Below are positions 33,240 through 41,743 of a stretch of DNA of 64,000 bases, in pieces. This DNA comes from DLKC01 sp002478885 (GTDB taxonomy: Bacteria > Bacteroidota > Bacteroidia > Chitinophagales > Chitinophagaceae). The position numbers were made by a program, and so were the translations under genes. Below the pieces are notes generated by a model. The model did no database searches. It saw only the letters and a list, made by a program, of their open reading frames with translations, and had not been told where the DNA came from. Every line of letters starts with the position of its first letter. The stretch's first letter is position 1. The stretch is taken from contig JAXLUI010000002.1 in the NCBI GenBank assembly GCA_046329585.1, positions 930,001 to 994,000 on the forward strand, given 5' to 3'.

Positions 33240-34121
33240 CTATGGTATTTTCGACACCTGGTCGTTATAATATTTTACCTCCTGCAGCACAGAAGAAAGA
33301 TTACCGGTAGGCTCCACAGAATCTCTTTCAATGTAAATGTGGCCGTTAAAGTTCTGCTTCTTCAACTCAGCAAAAATCTCGGGAAACTTTACCACACCGG
33401 TACCTACAACCACATCTTTCATCGTGGGATCATTATAGCCAGCGATATCTTTCAGGTGCACCGCGATTATGTGGCCGCTAAGCTTTTTAACCGCATCCAA
33501 TGGATCAACACCACTCTTGGGCCAATGGCCAAGATCGGCACACACGGCAAAGTTGGGATGGCCCTGCAATGCCATTAAAGTGGTATCGGTATTCCAGTAA
33601 TGGCTGAAGCCTTTCCAATGCTCATGAATGGCAACCTTGATGCCGTATGCGCCGGCAAGGCTGTCGATGCTGTTCCACATATTCAGTGGTGGCTCCGTTG
33701 TTACAAACTGCACGCCGAGCGCTTTGGCAATATCAAACTGGTGTACCCACGAGGCAAGCGTTGAATCGCCGACAATATAAACAGATTCGACCTTCAACCC
33801 TTTTGCGGCGATCATGTCCTTTAGCTTTGCAATGCCTTCCATTGAAAGCTGGCCAATAATGCTGTCTTTAAATTCAGGCCCCGCACTGTGAAAAGTATTG
33901 GGCTCGATATACGTGAGTTTAGCGGAATCAACTTTGTCGAGCGACAATGGGAAGTTTACGGTATGGAATGTCCATAACGCAATACCAAACCTCCAATCTT
34001 TCGCGGGGTCAACAGTCACAGTGGTCGAAGAAGTGTCGGCCGCGGCAGTTGCCTGCTGGCCATTGTTGCAGGCTGCGAAAATTAAAGAGGCGGCTAAAAG
34101 TAAAAAGGCAAATTGTTTCAT
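33240..34121 (-). CDS. Lipoprotein of the sugar phosphate isomerase/epimerase family
   Basis: The start at 34121 gives a perfect lipoprotein signal (MKQFAFLLLAASLIFAAC, Cys18); the longer upstream frame runs through an intergenic repeat and is rejected. 293 residues. It has an xylose-isomerase-like TIM barrel: WRFGIALWTFHTVNFPLSLD, VESVYIVGDSTLAS, VAIHEHWKGFSHYW, FAVCADLGHWPKSG, IIAVHLKDIAGYND and GHIYIERDS carry the metal-ligand positions. Being lipid-anchored, it should act on a sugar in the periplasm or at the surface. It closes the rhamnose-locus side of the window and has its own terminator (33193-33219). Confidence 0.87.
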   Translation of the reverse strand: MKQFAFLLLAASLIFAACNNGQQATAAADTSSTTVTVDPAKDWRFGIALWTFHTVNFPLSLDKVDSAKLTYIEPNTFHSAGPEFKDSIIGQLSMEGIAKLKDMIAAKGLKVESVYIVGDSTLASWVHQFDIAKALGVQFVTTEPPLNMWNSIDSLAGAYGIKVAIHEHWKGFSHYWNTDTTLMALQGHPNFAVCADLGHWPKSGVDPLDAVKKLSGHIIAVHLKDIAGYNDPTMKDVVVGTGVVKFPEIFAELKKQNFNGHIYIERDSVEPTGNLSSVLQEVKYYNDQVSKIP

Positions 34122-34213
34122 CGTTATTTTTTTGGGTGAATGTAGTAAGTGTATAAATGGCGTCTGTGAATATTTTCTTTGTGTGCCCTGCTTCAACGCT
34201 CCGGGCGCCGTTC

Positions 34214-34230
34214 CTTGCGTCGCACACTTC
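34214..34230. repeat. Intergenic GTGCGACGCAA element (inverted)
   Basis: TTGCGTCGCACACTTCA between two minus-strand genes. Confidence 0.75.
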
Positions 34231-34252
34231 AACGCCTTATCAATGCCGGGCA

Positions 34253-34278
34253 AATAAAAAGCCGCATTTATTGCAGCT
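34253..34278 (-). terminator. Terminator after the 34312 gene
   Basis: On the minus strand AGCTGCA ATAAA TGCGGCT is followed by TTTTTATTT, 34 bp past the stop codon at 34312. Confidence 0.75.
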
Positions 34279-34311
34279 TTTATATAAGAAGATTTCGGGG
34301 TTTGAAGCTTA

Positions 34312-34689
34312 TCAGCTCTTTGCTTTCACTTCTGTAACCACGATGCCTTTGATGCCATCTTTTTCAGAAACTGCGCCGGTAATGGTCACCTGTCCGCCTG
34401 CATATTTTTTCACTTCTTCGTACACATCCTTTTTGGAATGATCGGCTACCAACAGGTAAACTTTTCCATCACTGGTAAGCAATCCCATCGGGGCACCACC
34501 TTTGATACACGCTGTTGCGCAAGACATATGATCATCGCCATGGGCTCCATGACCAATGTAGCAATTCATATCAAGCACTTCTCCGGTAATTGATTTATTG
34601 TCCTGTGCAGTGGAGGCAAAGGAAAAAACCAGCATAAAGAATGCAAACAGGGTGGCAAGCCGGGAAAAACCAATAAGCGTCTTTTTCAT
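34312..34689 (-). CDS. Small secreted protein with Cys/His motif, unknown function
   Basis: 125 residues with a signal peptide (about 1-28, ending STAQ). The mature protein opens SITGEVLDMNCYIGHGAHGD and DHMSCATACIKGGAPMGLL, a Cys- and His-rich segment that looks like a metal- or heme-binding site, followed by a small beta domain (GKVYLLVADHSKKD, GGQVTITGAVSEKDGIKG). The sequence is known to me as a recurrent Bacteroidota/environmental hypothetical, without a function. It lies downstream of rhaB in the same direction but has a 100-bp gap and its own terminator, so it need not belong to the rhamnose operon. Confidence 0.78.
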   Translation of the reverse strand: MKKTLIGFSRLATLFAFFMLVFSFASTAQDNKSITGEVLDMNCYIGHGAHGDDHMSCATACIKGGAPMGLLTSDGKVYLLVADHSKKDVYEEVKKYAGGQVTITGAVSEKDGIKGIVVTEVKAKS

Positions 34690-34794
34690 AACTTAATTTT
34701 TGTAGTGACAAAATGAATGATGACTTAGATTGAGCAGATAAATCTACTCATATTCTTTTAAAGGAGACGAAAATATTTGATGCCAGAGATATGG

Positions 34795-36165
34795 CTATGC
34801 TGCACCAAATCGCTTTAAACTGATCAGGTCAGCTACCAGTGGCTGGCTGTTCCAACTGTTGTGAATAGCCAATGCAGCACCCAACGCCGATGCCTGCGCT
34901 ACCGTTGCAGCATACACTTCAACATCGGGGAAAGCAGCTGCGAGCAGCGACATGTAAATATTGTTCTTGCTGAAGCCCCCATCCACAAAGATCTTTTTCA
35001 CAGGAGAATCATTGAGTATTAAGCCGGCAGAGAAAACCTGCAATGCGACAATATCACTCATCAGCTGGTGATAGGCATTTTCGTAACGGCCAAATAAATG
35101 AATACTGCGCCCGGCAAAATGTGATTGAAGCAATCCTGACTTTGCGGCGGCAGGCAGCGGATCGGAGGGAATCAAATGGCTGGCGATAGCTTTATCATAG
35201 GCCAGGGTCGTGAAATAATCGATGGGCTTCTGGAAATGATCAGCGAGCCTTTTTACCTGCTGCTCATGTTCGTGGCCCGAAAACAAACGCGCTGCTTTTA
35301 CCGGTTTACCTTTATACGATAAATAACAGAGGCAATCATTGTGGAGTTCCCGGTCGCTCAGTGCTGCATGGTTAAAAGGGTTCAGGCTTATGCACCATGT
35401 CCCGGTAGAAAGTAATAAAAACGGCTCACTGCCTGCAGACAGGTAAGGGATAAGCGCAGCCGAACTGTCGTGCAAACCAATACCTGAAACATATTCCTTC
35501 CCATCAAACACAAAAGGCACTGTGGTATCATAAGGAAGCAGTGGCGCAAACAGGCGGTCAATTCCTTCATCAACCACCCAATGATGATAAGTTGCTGCTT
35601 CAAAATTCCACAGGTTGGTATGACAGCCAATGCTGGTAATATCTGTCGTTGATTTACCAGTAAGGATGAAGCTTAAATATTGCGGCAGGTGCAGCGCAAA
35701 GGCAATGCTGGAAAAAGTTTCCGGCTGCTCGTATTTCATCCTGTATAGCTGCATGCCCGAATTGAGATTTCCGAGCATCGGTGAAGCGGTCTGCTTCGAG
35801 AAAAGGCTTTCGCCGCCATACTTTTGATAGAATTGCGACCGCAGGTTTTCAGGATAAAGTTTCAGGTAATTATACAGGGGCGGAATAACACGGTCATGCT
35901 TATCCAGGTAAACGAAACTTGCGCCATAGCCGGAAAAATTCACCGCTTTGATCTCAAAACGTTCATCATTTGCAGCAGCGTAAAAGGATGTTTGCACCCA
36001 TTGCGTAAGCGCATGCACATCTTCACATGCAAATCCATCTTCATCAGTTGTCTCGGGTATTTGCCGGATGGCTTCATGAACAACTTCATACTGTTCATTG
36101 AACAGCAAGAGCTTTTTATTGGTTTTGCCAACATCAAAGATGGCGGCGACAGGAAGTTTAGGCAT
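34795..36165 (-). CDS. rhaB: L-rhamnulokinase-like FGGY carbohydrate kinase
   Basis: 456 residues. FGGY hallmarks: N-terminal phosphate loop AIFDVGKTNKKLLLFNE, a second nucleotide/substrate segment HDSSAALIPYLSAG, LLLSTGTWCISLNPF, and a late KIFVDGGFSKNNIYMSLLAA. Rhamnulokinase phosphorylates L-rhamnulose at O1. The assignment to rhamnulose rather than another ketose rests on its position immediately downstream of the rhamnose isomerase and mutarotase. It is about 130 bp after rhaI, a gap holding a long-form intergenic element at 36203. Confidence 0.88.
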   Translation of the reverse strand: MPKLPVAAIFDVGKTNKKLLLFNEQYEVVHEAIRQIPETTDEDGFACEDVHALTQWVQTSFYAAANDERFEIKAVNFSGYGASFVYLDKHDRVIPPLYNYLKLYPENLRSQFYQKYGGESLFSKQTASPMLGNLNSGMQLYRMKYEQPETFSSIAFALHLPQYLSFILTGKSTTDITSIGCHTNLWNFEAATYHHWVVDEGIDRLFAPLLPYDTTVPFVFDGKEYVSGIGLHDSSAALIPYLSAGSEPFLLLSTGTWCISLNPFNHAALSDRELHNDCLCYLSYKGKPVKAARLFSGHEHEQQVKRLADHFQKPIDYFTTLAYDKAIASHLIPSDPLPAAAKSGLLQSHFAGRSIHLFGRYENAYHQLMSDIVALQVFSAGLILNDSPVKKIFVDGGFSKNNIYMSLLAAAFPDVEVYAATVAQASALGAALAIHNSWNSQPLVADLISLKRFGAA

Positions 36166-36202
36166 ATATCGTCCGGTCTATTTTACTACTATAATGCTTC
36201 TG

Positions 36203-36240
36203 ATGCGCCTATTCGGGGAGTAACGATTCGGGTTCGTACT
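36203..36240. repeat. Long-form intergenic element
   Basis: ATGCGCCTATTCGGGGAGTA then ACGATTCGGGTTCGTACT, in the rhaI-rhaB gap. Confidence 0.7.
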
Positions 36241-36296
36241 ATCAACGTTCAGCGCTTCTTTCCAACCTACCTTTCTCCTGCAAGTTATCAAATTAA

Positions 36297-37577
36297 TTAT
36301 AAGCCAGTTGCAACTGTTTTCGACCCTCTTTGCCTTACGAGGTTTTCCCTTACTTTTTCACTGCGGAACAATCCCAGCGGATTAAGTGCAGCACCGCACC
36401 GGCGTCGGGCTTCTGCAACCAATGGGCGTACATCGGTACGAAAAGCCTGTTGCAACAATTCCTGTGCAGTTACCACATCATTATTATCCTGTGCCGCGGC
36501 AAGCTGTGCCCTGTCAACCAACAGCGCCTGTGCATACGTGACCATGATCGCCTCAACAGATTGCAGCAGGTCTTCCAGCGGGTCTTTTACATTATGACTG
36601 GCGTCGATCATCCAGCCGAGACTGGTCGCATGGTTCATGCCTTTGGCATCCATGCCTTCGATCAATTCATTAAAGATGAGAAAGAGCTGGTAAGGTTTTA
36701 TACTGCCAACGGTAAGGTCATCATCGCCATACTTTGAATCGTTGAAATGAAATCCACCCAACTTTCCTTCCATTAATAGCAGGGAAACAATCTGCTCTAT
36801 GTTTGCGTTAGGCAAATGATGTCCAAGGTCAACCAATGTGTAAGCTTTATCGCCAAGTTTGTTCGCATACAGCAGCGACTGCCCCCAATCGCCTACGGTG
36901 GTGGAATAAAAGTTAGGCTCGTATGCCTTATATTCTACAAACATTTTCCAATCTGCAGGCAGGGCCTCATACACTTCCTGCAGGCTCTCCAACGTATGTT
37001 GAAATGCCTTTCTGAAATTCAACTGGCCGGGAAAACAGGAGCCGTCACTCAGCCACACAGTGAGTGATTCTGAACCCAGCTCAATGCCATGCCTGATTAC
37101 TTCAATATTGTGCTCAACAGCCTGCCTGCGCACCGCCTTGTTCACATGCTGCATGCTTCCAAACTTATAACTCCATTCCTGGCCTGGCTGGTCCTGGAAA
37201 GTATTTGAATTCATGGCGTCGAACTTCAAACCGTTTTGTGCAGCCAACGCTTTTATGTGCGAAGCATTTTCCGGTATATCCCACGGAATATGTAACGAGA
37301 TGGCTCCGCTGCTTTTATTCAATGCATGCAGCAAACCAATATCTTCAATCTTCTCTTCGAGGTTGCGTGGTTCGCCGCCACCGCCGAAACGGGCAAAGCG
37401 TGTTCCGCCCGTACCGAGCGCCCAGCTTGGAATAGCCACCTGGAAATCGATAAGCTTTTGCAGCAGTTCATCCACATCTTTTACATCTGCAGCAATAAAA
37501 TCAAATTTTCTTTGATGTGCTTTAAGCAGCTCTTGATTGTGTTCTTCTATTTTAATCTTTTCGATTTGCATATCCAT
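36297..37577 (-). CDS. rhaI: L-rhamnose isomerase (RhaI type)
   Basis: 426 residues, the length of the Pseudomonas-type rhamnose isomerase rather than of E. coli RhaA. It is a TIM barrel with IPSWALGTGGTRFARFGGGG (substrate loop), HIPWDIPENASHIKAL, LTVWLSDGSCFPGQLNF, MFVEYKAYEPNF, DLGHHLPNANIEQIV, GGFHFNDSKYGDDDL and SLGWMIDASHNVKDP, which supply the Glu, Asp and His metal ligands. It converts L-rhamnose into L-rhamnulose. Its start is 5 bp after the rhaM stop, so the two are an operon. Confidence 0.95.
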   Translation of the reverse strand: MDMQIEKIKIEEHNQELLKAHQRKFDFIAADVKDVDELLQKLIDFQVAIPSWALGTGGTRFARFGGGGEPRNLEEKIEDIGLLHALNKSSGAISLHIPWDIPENASHIKALAAQNGLKFDAMNSNTFQDQPGQEWSYKFGSMQHVNKAVRRQAVEHNIEVIRHGIELGSESLTVWLSDGSCFPGQLNFRKAFQHTLESLQEVYEALPADWKMFVEYKAYEPNFYSTTVGDWGQSLLYANKLGDKAYTLVDLGHHLPNANIEQIVSLLLMEGKLGGFHFNDSKYGDDDLTVGSIKPYQLFLIFNELIEGMDAKGMNHATSLGWMIDASHNVKDPLEDLLQSVEAIMVTYAQALLVDRAQLAAAQDNNDVVTAQELLQQAFRTDVRPLVAEARRRCGAALNPLGLFRSEKVRENLVRQRGSKTVATGL

Positions 37578-37581
37578 CTTT

Positions 37582-37896
37582 TTATGGCAGATAAAATAAT
37601 TCTTTCAATGGTATATTAACAGGTGAATGATCGTCATTGGTTTCCATAATGTCTTTCATATATGCCCACCACTTTTTCATTATGGGCTCATCCGGCAACT
37701 CATCCAGCTTTGTTTTGTTGGTTATTGTTAAATATCCAAACAGCGTGTTTGTCTCTTCGTCTAAAAAGATGGAATAGTCTTTTATTCCTGCCTGCTTCAG
37801 TAAGTCTTTCAGCTCGGGCCATATCTCGTTGTGGCGCTTTTTATATTCGGCCTCACACCCTTTAAAGAGTTTCATTCTAAATGCGACACGCTGCAT
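37582..37896 (-). CDS. rhaM: L-rhamnose mutarotase
   Basis: The start is placed at 37896 (MQRVAFRMKLFKGCE), where family members begin; the longer frame runs into an intergenic repeat. 104 residues, the family length. The conserved features are RMKLFKGCEAEYKKRHNEIW (His of the active site in KRH), IKDYSIFLDEETNTLFGYL and EPIMKKWWAYMKDIMETN. It interconverts the anomers of L-rhamnose, supplying the form used by the isomerase. First of the rhaM-rhaI pair. Confidence 0.95.
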   Translation of the reverse strand: MQRVAFRMKLFKGCEAEYKKRHNEIWPELKDLLKQAGIKDYSIFLDEETNTLFGYLTITNKTKLDELPDEPIMKKWWAYMKDIMETNDDHSPVNIPLKELFYLP

Positions 37897-37962
37897 ATGT
37901 TTATTGACTTTTGGTTTTGAACTACAGGAATCGTGCTTTACACAATTGCTGCTTGACATTAT

Positions 37963-37985
37963 GCAGTACAAGTGTGCGACGCAAG
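37963..37985. repeat. Intergenic GTGCGACGCAA element
   Basis: GCAGTACAAGTGTGCGACGC then AAGG, framed by TTATGCA and TGCATAA, which can pair around it. It lies between rhaD and rhaM. Confidence 0.8.
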
Positions 37986-38027
37986 GAACGATGCATAAAG
38001 CACTAATGTTGACTACATAAAAAAATG

Positions 38028-40148
38028 CTATCGCAAAAAGGCCATTGCCACACCGCCATCAACATTTAATGTGTTGCCGGTTGACTTATTGAGCAGCCCA
38101 CCGACGAAAGCATAACAGGCGTTGGCAATATCTTCAGGCAAAATCGTCTCGTTGAGCAATGTGCGTTTTGCATAATAAGCAGGCAACTCTTCAACGGTGA
38201 TGCCATAAGCTTTCGCACGGCCTTCGGCCCAACCGCCGGCCCAGATATTGCTATTTGCAATAACCGCATCGGGGTTGACACTGTTTACGCGTATCTTGTC
38301 AGGTCCAAGCTCCGCAGCGAGCAAACGTGACAGGTGTGCCTGCGCCGCTTTTGCAGAACCATAGCCTGCATTATTCGGGCCTGAGACAACGCTATTCTTT
38401 GAAACAATGTTAATGATGTCGCCGCCAAACCCTTGTTTACGCATTACTTCAACGCCCAGCTTTGATACAAGAAACTGCCCTTTCACCAAAATATCATACA
38501 GTTTATCCCAGTCTTCTATCGAATGATCGGCAACAGGTTTCGAAATGCTGATCCCGGCATTGTTTACCACGATATCGACACCACCAAAAGCAAGTGCTGC
38601 ATTTACAAATGCTTTTTCAATAGACGCACTGTCTGTAACATTAAGCAATGTTGAGGCTGCAGCATCCCTTCCAAACTGCTTTTGAAATTCTTCCATGGCA
38701 CCCTGCATGCGCTCTTCATTGATGTCGTTGATGATCACGCAGGCGCCTTCTTCTGCAAACTTTTTCGCTATGGCTTTACCAATACCGCCTGCACTACCGG
38801 TAATTAAAGCGATACGGCCGCTTAATGATTTAGGCCTGGGCATGCGTTGCAACTTCGCTTCTTCCAACAGCCAGTATTCTATGTTGAATGCTTCCTGTCT
38901 TGGTAACGAAGTGTACTCACTCACGGCTTCTGCGCCCCGCATTACATTGATGGCATTGATATAAAATTCACTTGCTACTCTTGTTGTTTGTTTGTCTTTG
39001 GCAAATGAAAACATACCAACACCGGGATATAGAATAATTACCGGGTTTGCATCCCGCATGGCCGGACTGTTGGGATGTTTGCAATTATTGTAATAGTCTG
39101 CATACATTTTGCGATATGCTTCAAACAATGGAGCAATCTTTTCTTTGATGGCCGCGGTGTTCGTAACATCTTCCTGTGTTGAAAGATTTAATACCAGCGG
39201 AGAAATCTTTGTACGCAAAAAGTGATCGGGACAGCTTGTCCCCAAAGGCGCCAACCGCCCGAGGTCGTTGGAATTGATGAATTGCAATACGCGGTCATCA
39301 TCTGTAAAGTGACCGATCATTTTTGTTTGGGAGGAGCAGAAGCCACGCAATATCGGGGCCAGTGTCGCGGCCTTTGCGAGCCGATCTTCTTTTGGTAATG
39401 ACACTATTTTTTGTCCACCGAAAACAGGACCTTTCTTTCCATAATTGTCTTCGAGGTATTGAGCGCATATCTCAATAACCTCAAGTGTGTTCATATAACT
39501 CTCATATGCCGTATCGCCCCAGGTGAACAATCCATGTGATCCCAGCATAATGCCACGAATGCCGGGATTTTCATCAAGACATTGCCTGAGCATCAAGCCT
39601 AATTCAAATCCAGGCTTTTGCCATTTAACCCAACCGATTGTTCCGTTGAACAACTCCTTTGTTATGCGCTCACCATCTTTTGCTGCAGCAATGGCAATAG
39701 CAGCATCGGGGTGCAGGTGATCGATATGTTTGAATGGAAGAAAGCCATGCAGCGGTGTATCGATCGACGGTGCTTTTGATGCAAGATCATAAATGCAGTG
39801 ATTAAACAGCTCTACCATTTCATCTTCAAACTCAAGGCCGCGGTAAATATTTTTGAGGCTGCGTAACCTGTCAACATACAAAGCAGCGAGTCCGCTGCGT
39901 TTCATAGTGCCGAGATCGCCGCCGCTGCCTTTCACCCACATCACTTCTGTTTCTTTGCCCGTCAACGGATCTTTTGCCAACGCTTTACACGATGTGTTGC
40001 CACCGCCATAATTTGTCAGGCGCAAATCCGCACCTAATAAATTCGAACGGTATACCAGTAAGGCTACTTCATCGCCCGCCAGTTCTGCAGCTTTCGCCTC
40101 ATCCCACAGGTAGCTTACATGTTTAAATTTTATTGTCGCTGTGCTCAT
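38028..40148 (-). CDS. rhaD: Bifunctional rhamnulose-1-phosphate aldolase / short-chain dehydrogenase
   Basis: 706 residues, a fusion known from Bacteroidota and other rhamnose loci. The N-terminal class II aldolase domain (about 1-430) shows LTNYGGGNTSCKAL, VMWVKGSGGDLGTMKRSG and the zinc ligands in LHGFLPFKHIDHLHPDA. The C-terminal SDR domain (about 450-706) shows ALITGSAGGIGKAIAKKF (TGxxxGIG), IVVNNAGIS (NAG) and catalytic YGSAKAAQ (YxxxK). Aldol cleavage gives DHAP and L-lactaldehyde; the dehydrogenase half is thought to oxidise the lactaldehyde to L-lactate. It fits the pathway formed by its neighbours RhaT, RhaM, RhaI and RhaB. Confidence 0.95.
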   Translation of the reverse strand: MSTATIKFKHVSYLWDEAKAAELAGDEVALLVYRSNLLGADLRLTNYGGGNTSCKALAKDPLTGKETEVMWVKGSGGDLGTMKRSGLAALYVDRLRSLKNIYRGLEFEDEMVELFNHCIYDLASKAPSIDTPLHGFLPFKHIDHLHPDAAIAIAAAKDGERITKELFNGTIGWVKWQKPGFELGLMLRQCLDENPGIRGIMLGSHGLFTWGDTAYESYMNTLEVIEICAQYLEDNYGKKGPVFGGQKIVSLPKEDRLAKAATLAPILRGFCSSQTKMIGHFTDDDRVLQFINSNDLGRLAPLGTSCPDHFLRTKISPLVLNLSTQEDVTNTAAIKEKIAPLFEAYRKMYADYYNNCKHPNSPAMRDANPVIILYPGVGMFSFAKDKQTTRVASEFYINAINVMRGAEAVSEYTSLPRQEAFNIEYWLLEEAKLQRMPRPKSLSGRIALITGSAGGIGKAIAKKFAEEGACVIINDINEERMQGAMEEFQKQFGRDAAASTLLNVTDSASIEKAFVNAALAFGGVDIVVNNAGISISKPVADHSIEDWDKLYDILVKGQFLVSKLGVEVMRKQGFGGDIINIVSKNSVVSGPNNAGYGSAKAAQAHLSRLLAAELGPDKIRVNSVNPDAVIANSNIWAGGWAEGRAKAYGITVEELPAYYAKRTLLNETILPEDIANACYAFVGGLLNKSTGNTLNVDGGVAMAFLR

Positions 40149-40313
40149 AGCTATTAATATTTTTTATTGTAAGACTTTTGCTTTTTGTTCATTTCCTTTT
40201 GTGCAATAATGCAGTGTTACCCTTCATCACCTGCGTGCAGGTACGCGACCAGGCGCTATAGAAAAGACTATGTTTACCCTTTAAATGGCCCACAAAAACC
40301 TATACAGCAACCC

Positions 40314-41402
40314 TTATTTTATTGAATTGCCATAACCAACCACCAGTACAGAAATGATGATGGTAATAATTCCAAGCACAATGGTGCTAATGGTCTTTCT
40401 GTTTGCAGCTTTCCACTCTTTCAACACAAGTCCCCACATATTTGCCGTTAGTATGATGAATGCCATATGCAGTATCCATGAACTTGCACCGTTGCCGAGT
40501 TTGCTTTCGCCCATTCCATAGAAAAAGAATTGCAGAAACCATGTAGTGCCGGCCAGTGCCGAGAAAATATAATTGGCAACCAATGGTGTTTTCCTGTTTG
40601 TGTAATCACCGAATGTTTTATTGCGCGCATTCAATATCATACACCAGATGAAATTGGTTGTTAGCCCGCCCCACAACACTACCACGTATGTAACATTGTT
40701 CTGGTACAAAAAATTACCCTGGTTGGGATTGGCGGCCTGCCATAAATGGTTGGCGAGTTCGGCCATTGGCTTGCCTGCTTCGAGGCCAAAATTGAAACAG
40801 GCACTGAGTACACCGGATACAATAGATACAAACATGCCCAACGCAAATTTATATTCGGTCTTTGTTTCCATGCCATGTGGATCGGTCGCCTCCGTTGCCA
40901 GTTGCTTTTCTTTCATCATACCGGCTTTGCCGCAAATGATGATGCCGATGATACAGATAACCAAACCGGTTAAAACAGTCAGTCCCCAATCAGAGCCTGT
41001 GAGCATGCTGAAAGTGTCTTTACCTTCTTTGGGAAAGAGGTCGTAATAGATCGATGGAATCAATGCGCCGAAGACCATGCACAACCCAAGGATGATACTA
41101 CTGCCAAGCGACACACCGAGATAGCGAACACCAAGTCCATATGTTAAGCCACCTATTCCCCAGAGCACACCAAAAAGAAAAGTAATACCCAGTGTTGATG
41201 GACCTGCGCCACGTATAATGTCTGCGAAGCCGGGGATAGTGAGGTATGCCGCAAGCGGCGGAACAATAAGCCAGGAAAAGAGCCCGCCAACGATCCAGAA
41301 ACTTTCCCAATGCCAGCCCTTTACTTTTTTATAGGGCATGTAAAAACTGCCCGATGCAAAACCTCCGATGAAATGAAAAAAGACTCCTAGTATAGCCTGC
41401 AT
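40314..41402 (-). CDS. rhaT: L-rhamnose/proton symporter RhaT
   Basis: 362 residues with about ten transmembrane helices, as for RhaT. Recognisable blocks are LGVFFHFIGGFASGSFYMPY with KKVKGWHWESFWIVGG, FLFGVLWGIGGLTYGLGVRY and LGVSLGSSIILGLCMVFGAL. It imports L-rhamnose across the inner membrane with H+. It lies directly upstream of the aldolase/dehydrogenase gene (165 bp). No outer-membrane SusC/SusD transporter accompanies it. Confidence 0.95.
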   Translation of the reverse strand: MQAILGVFFHFIGGFASGSFYMPYKKVKGWHWESFWIVGGLFSWLIVPPLAAYLTIPGFADIIRGAGPSTLGITFLFGVLWGIGGLTYGLGVRYLGVSLGSSIILGLCMVFGALIPSIYYDLFPKEGKDTFSMLTGSDWGLTVLTGLVICIIGIIICGKAGMMKEKQLATEATDPHGMETKTEYKFALGMFVSIVSGVLSACFNFGLEAGKPMAELANHLWQAANPNQGNFLYQNNVTYVVVLWGGLTTNFIWCMILNARNKTFGDYTNRKTPLVANYIFSALAGTTWFLQFFFYGMGESKLGNGASSWILHMAFIILTANMWGLVLKEWKAANRKTISTIVLGIITIIISVLVVGYGNSIK

Positions 41403-41701
41403 GTTCTTTTGATTTTTCTATATGGCAATGAATAAGCTTATGTAAAAGTAGCCAGCGTTGTCCTCACAACCATCATGGTCTGTCATGATATTTATTTTTT
41501 GCGCCCGGCATTTGTTTGATCGTACGGCTTATACAGCGCTTGTTCCGGGAGCAACGATCCGGGATCGCATTCTTGTACTGCATCACCGTGAGCGGCGAAA
41601 CATGAGCACCTGGTTTTTGGGTAAACCTGGGTAACCCCAGGGCATAAAAAGCAAGCCTGTAACTAAAAGCCGATTGTTTGCTGCCGTACAAGTGTGCGAC
41701 G
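41403..41701. repeat. Gene-free spacer with long- and short-form intergenic elements
   Basis: The long form (GCGCTTGTTCCGGGAGCAAC then GATCCGGGATCGC, ending CTTGTACTG) lies at 41536-41580. The short form GCCGTACAAGTGTGCGACGC runs from 41684 into 41706 in inverted orientation, so the pair brackets a ~170-bp segment. Nothing else is seen between GH39 and rhaT. Confidence 0.75.
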
Positions 41702-41734
41702 CAAGAAAAGCCGGGCAAAGCATTGTGGCCCGGC
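41702..41734 (-). terminator. Rho-independent terminator of the GH39 gene
   Basis: On the minus strand GCCGGGC CACAATGCTTT GCCCGGC is followed by TTTTCTTG, 10 bp after the GH39 stop. The T tract overlaps the short-form intergenic element. Confidence 0.85.
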
Positions 41735-41743
41735 CCCAAAAAA

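Noticed and set aside
34122..34253. 44-codon N-terminal extension of the epimerase-like lipoprotein
   Set aside because: It reads through an intergenic element (peptide CATQGTAPGAL) and would hide a perfect lipoprotein signal starting at 34121.
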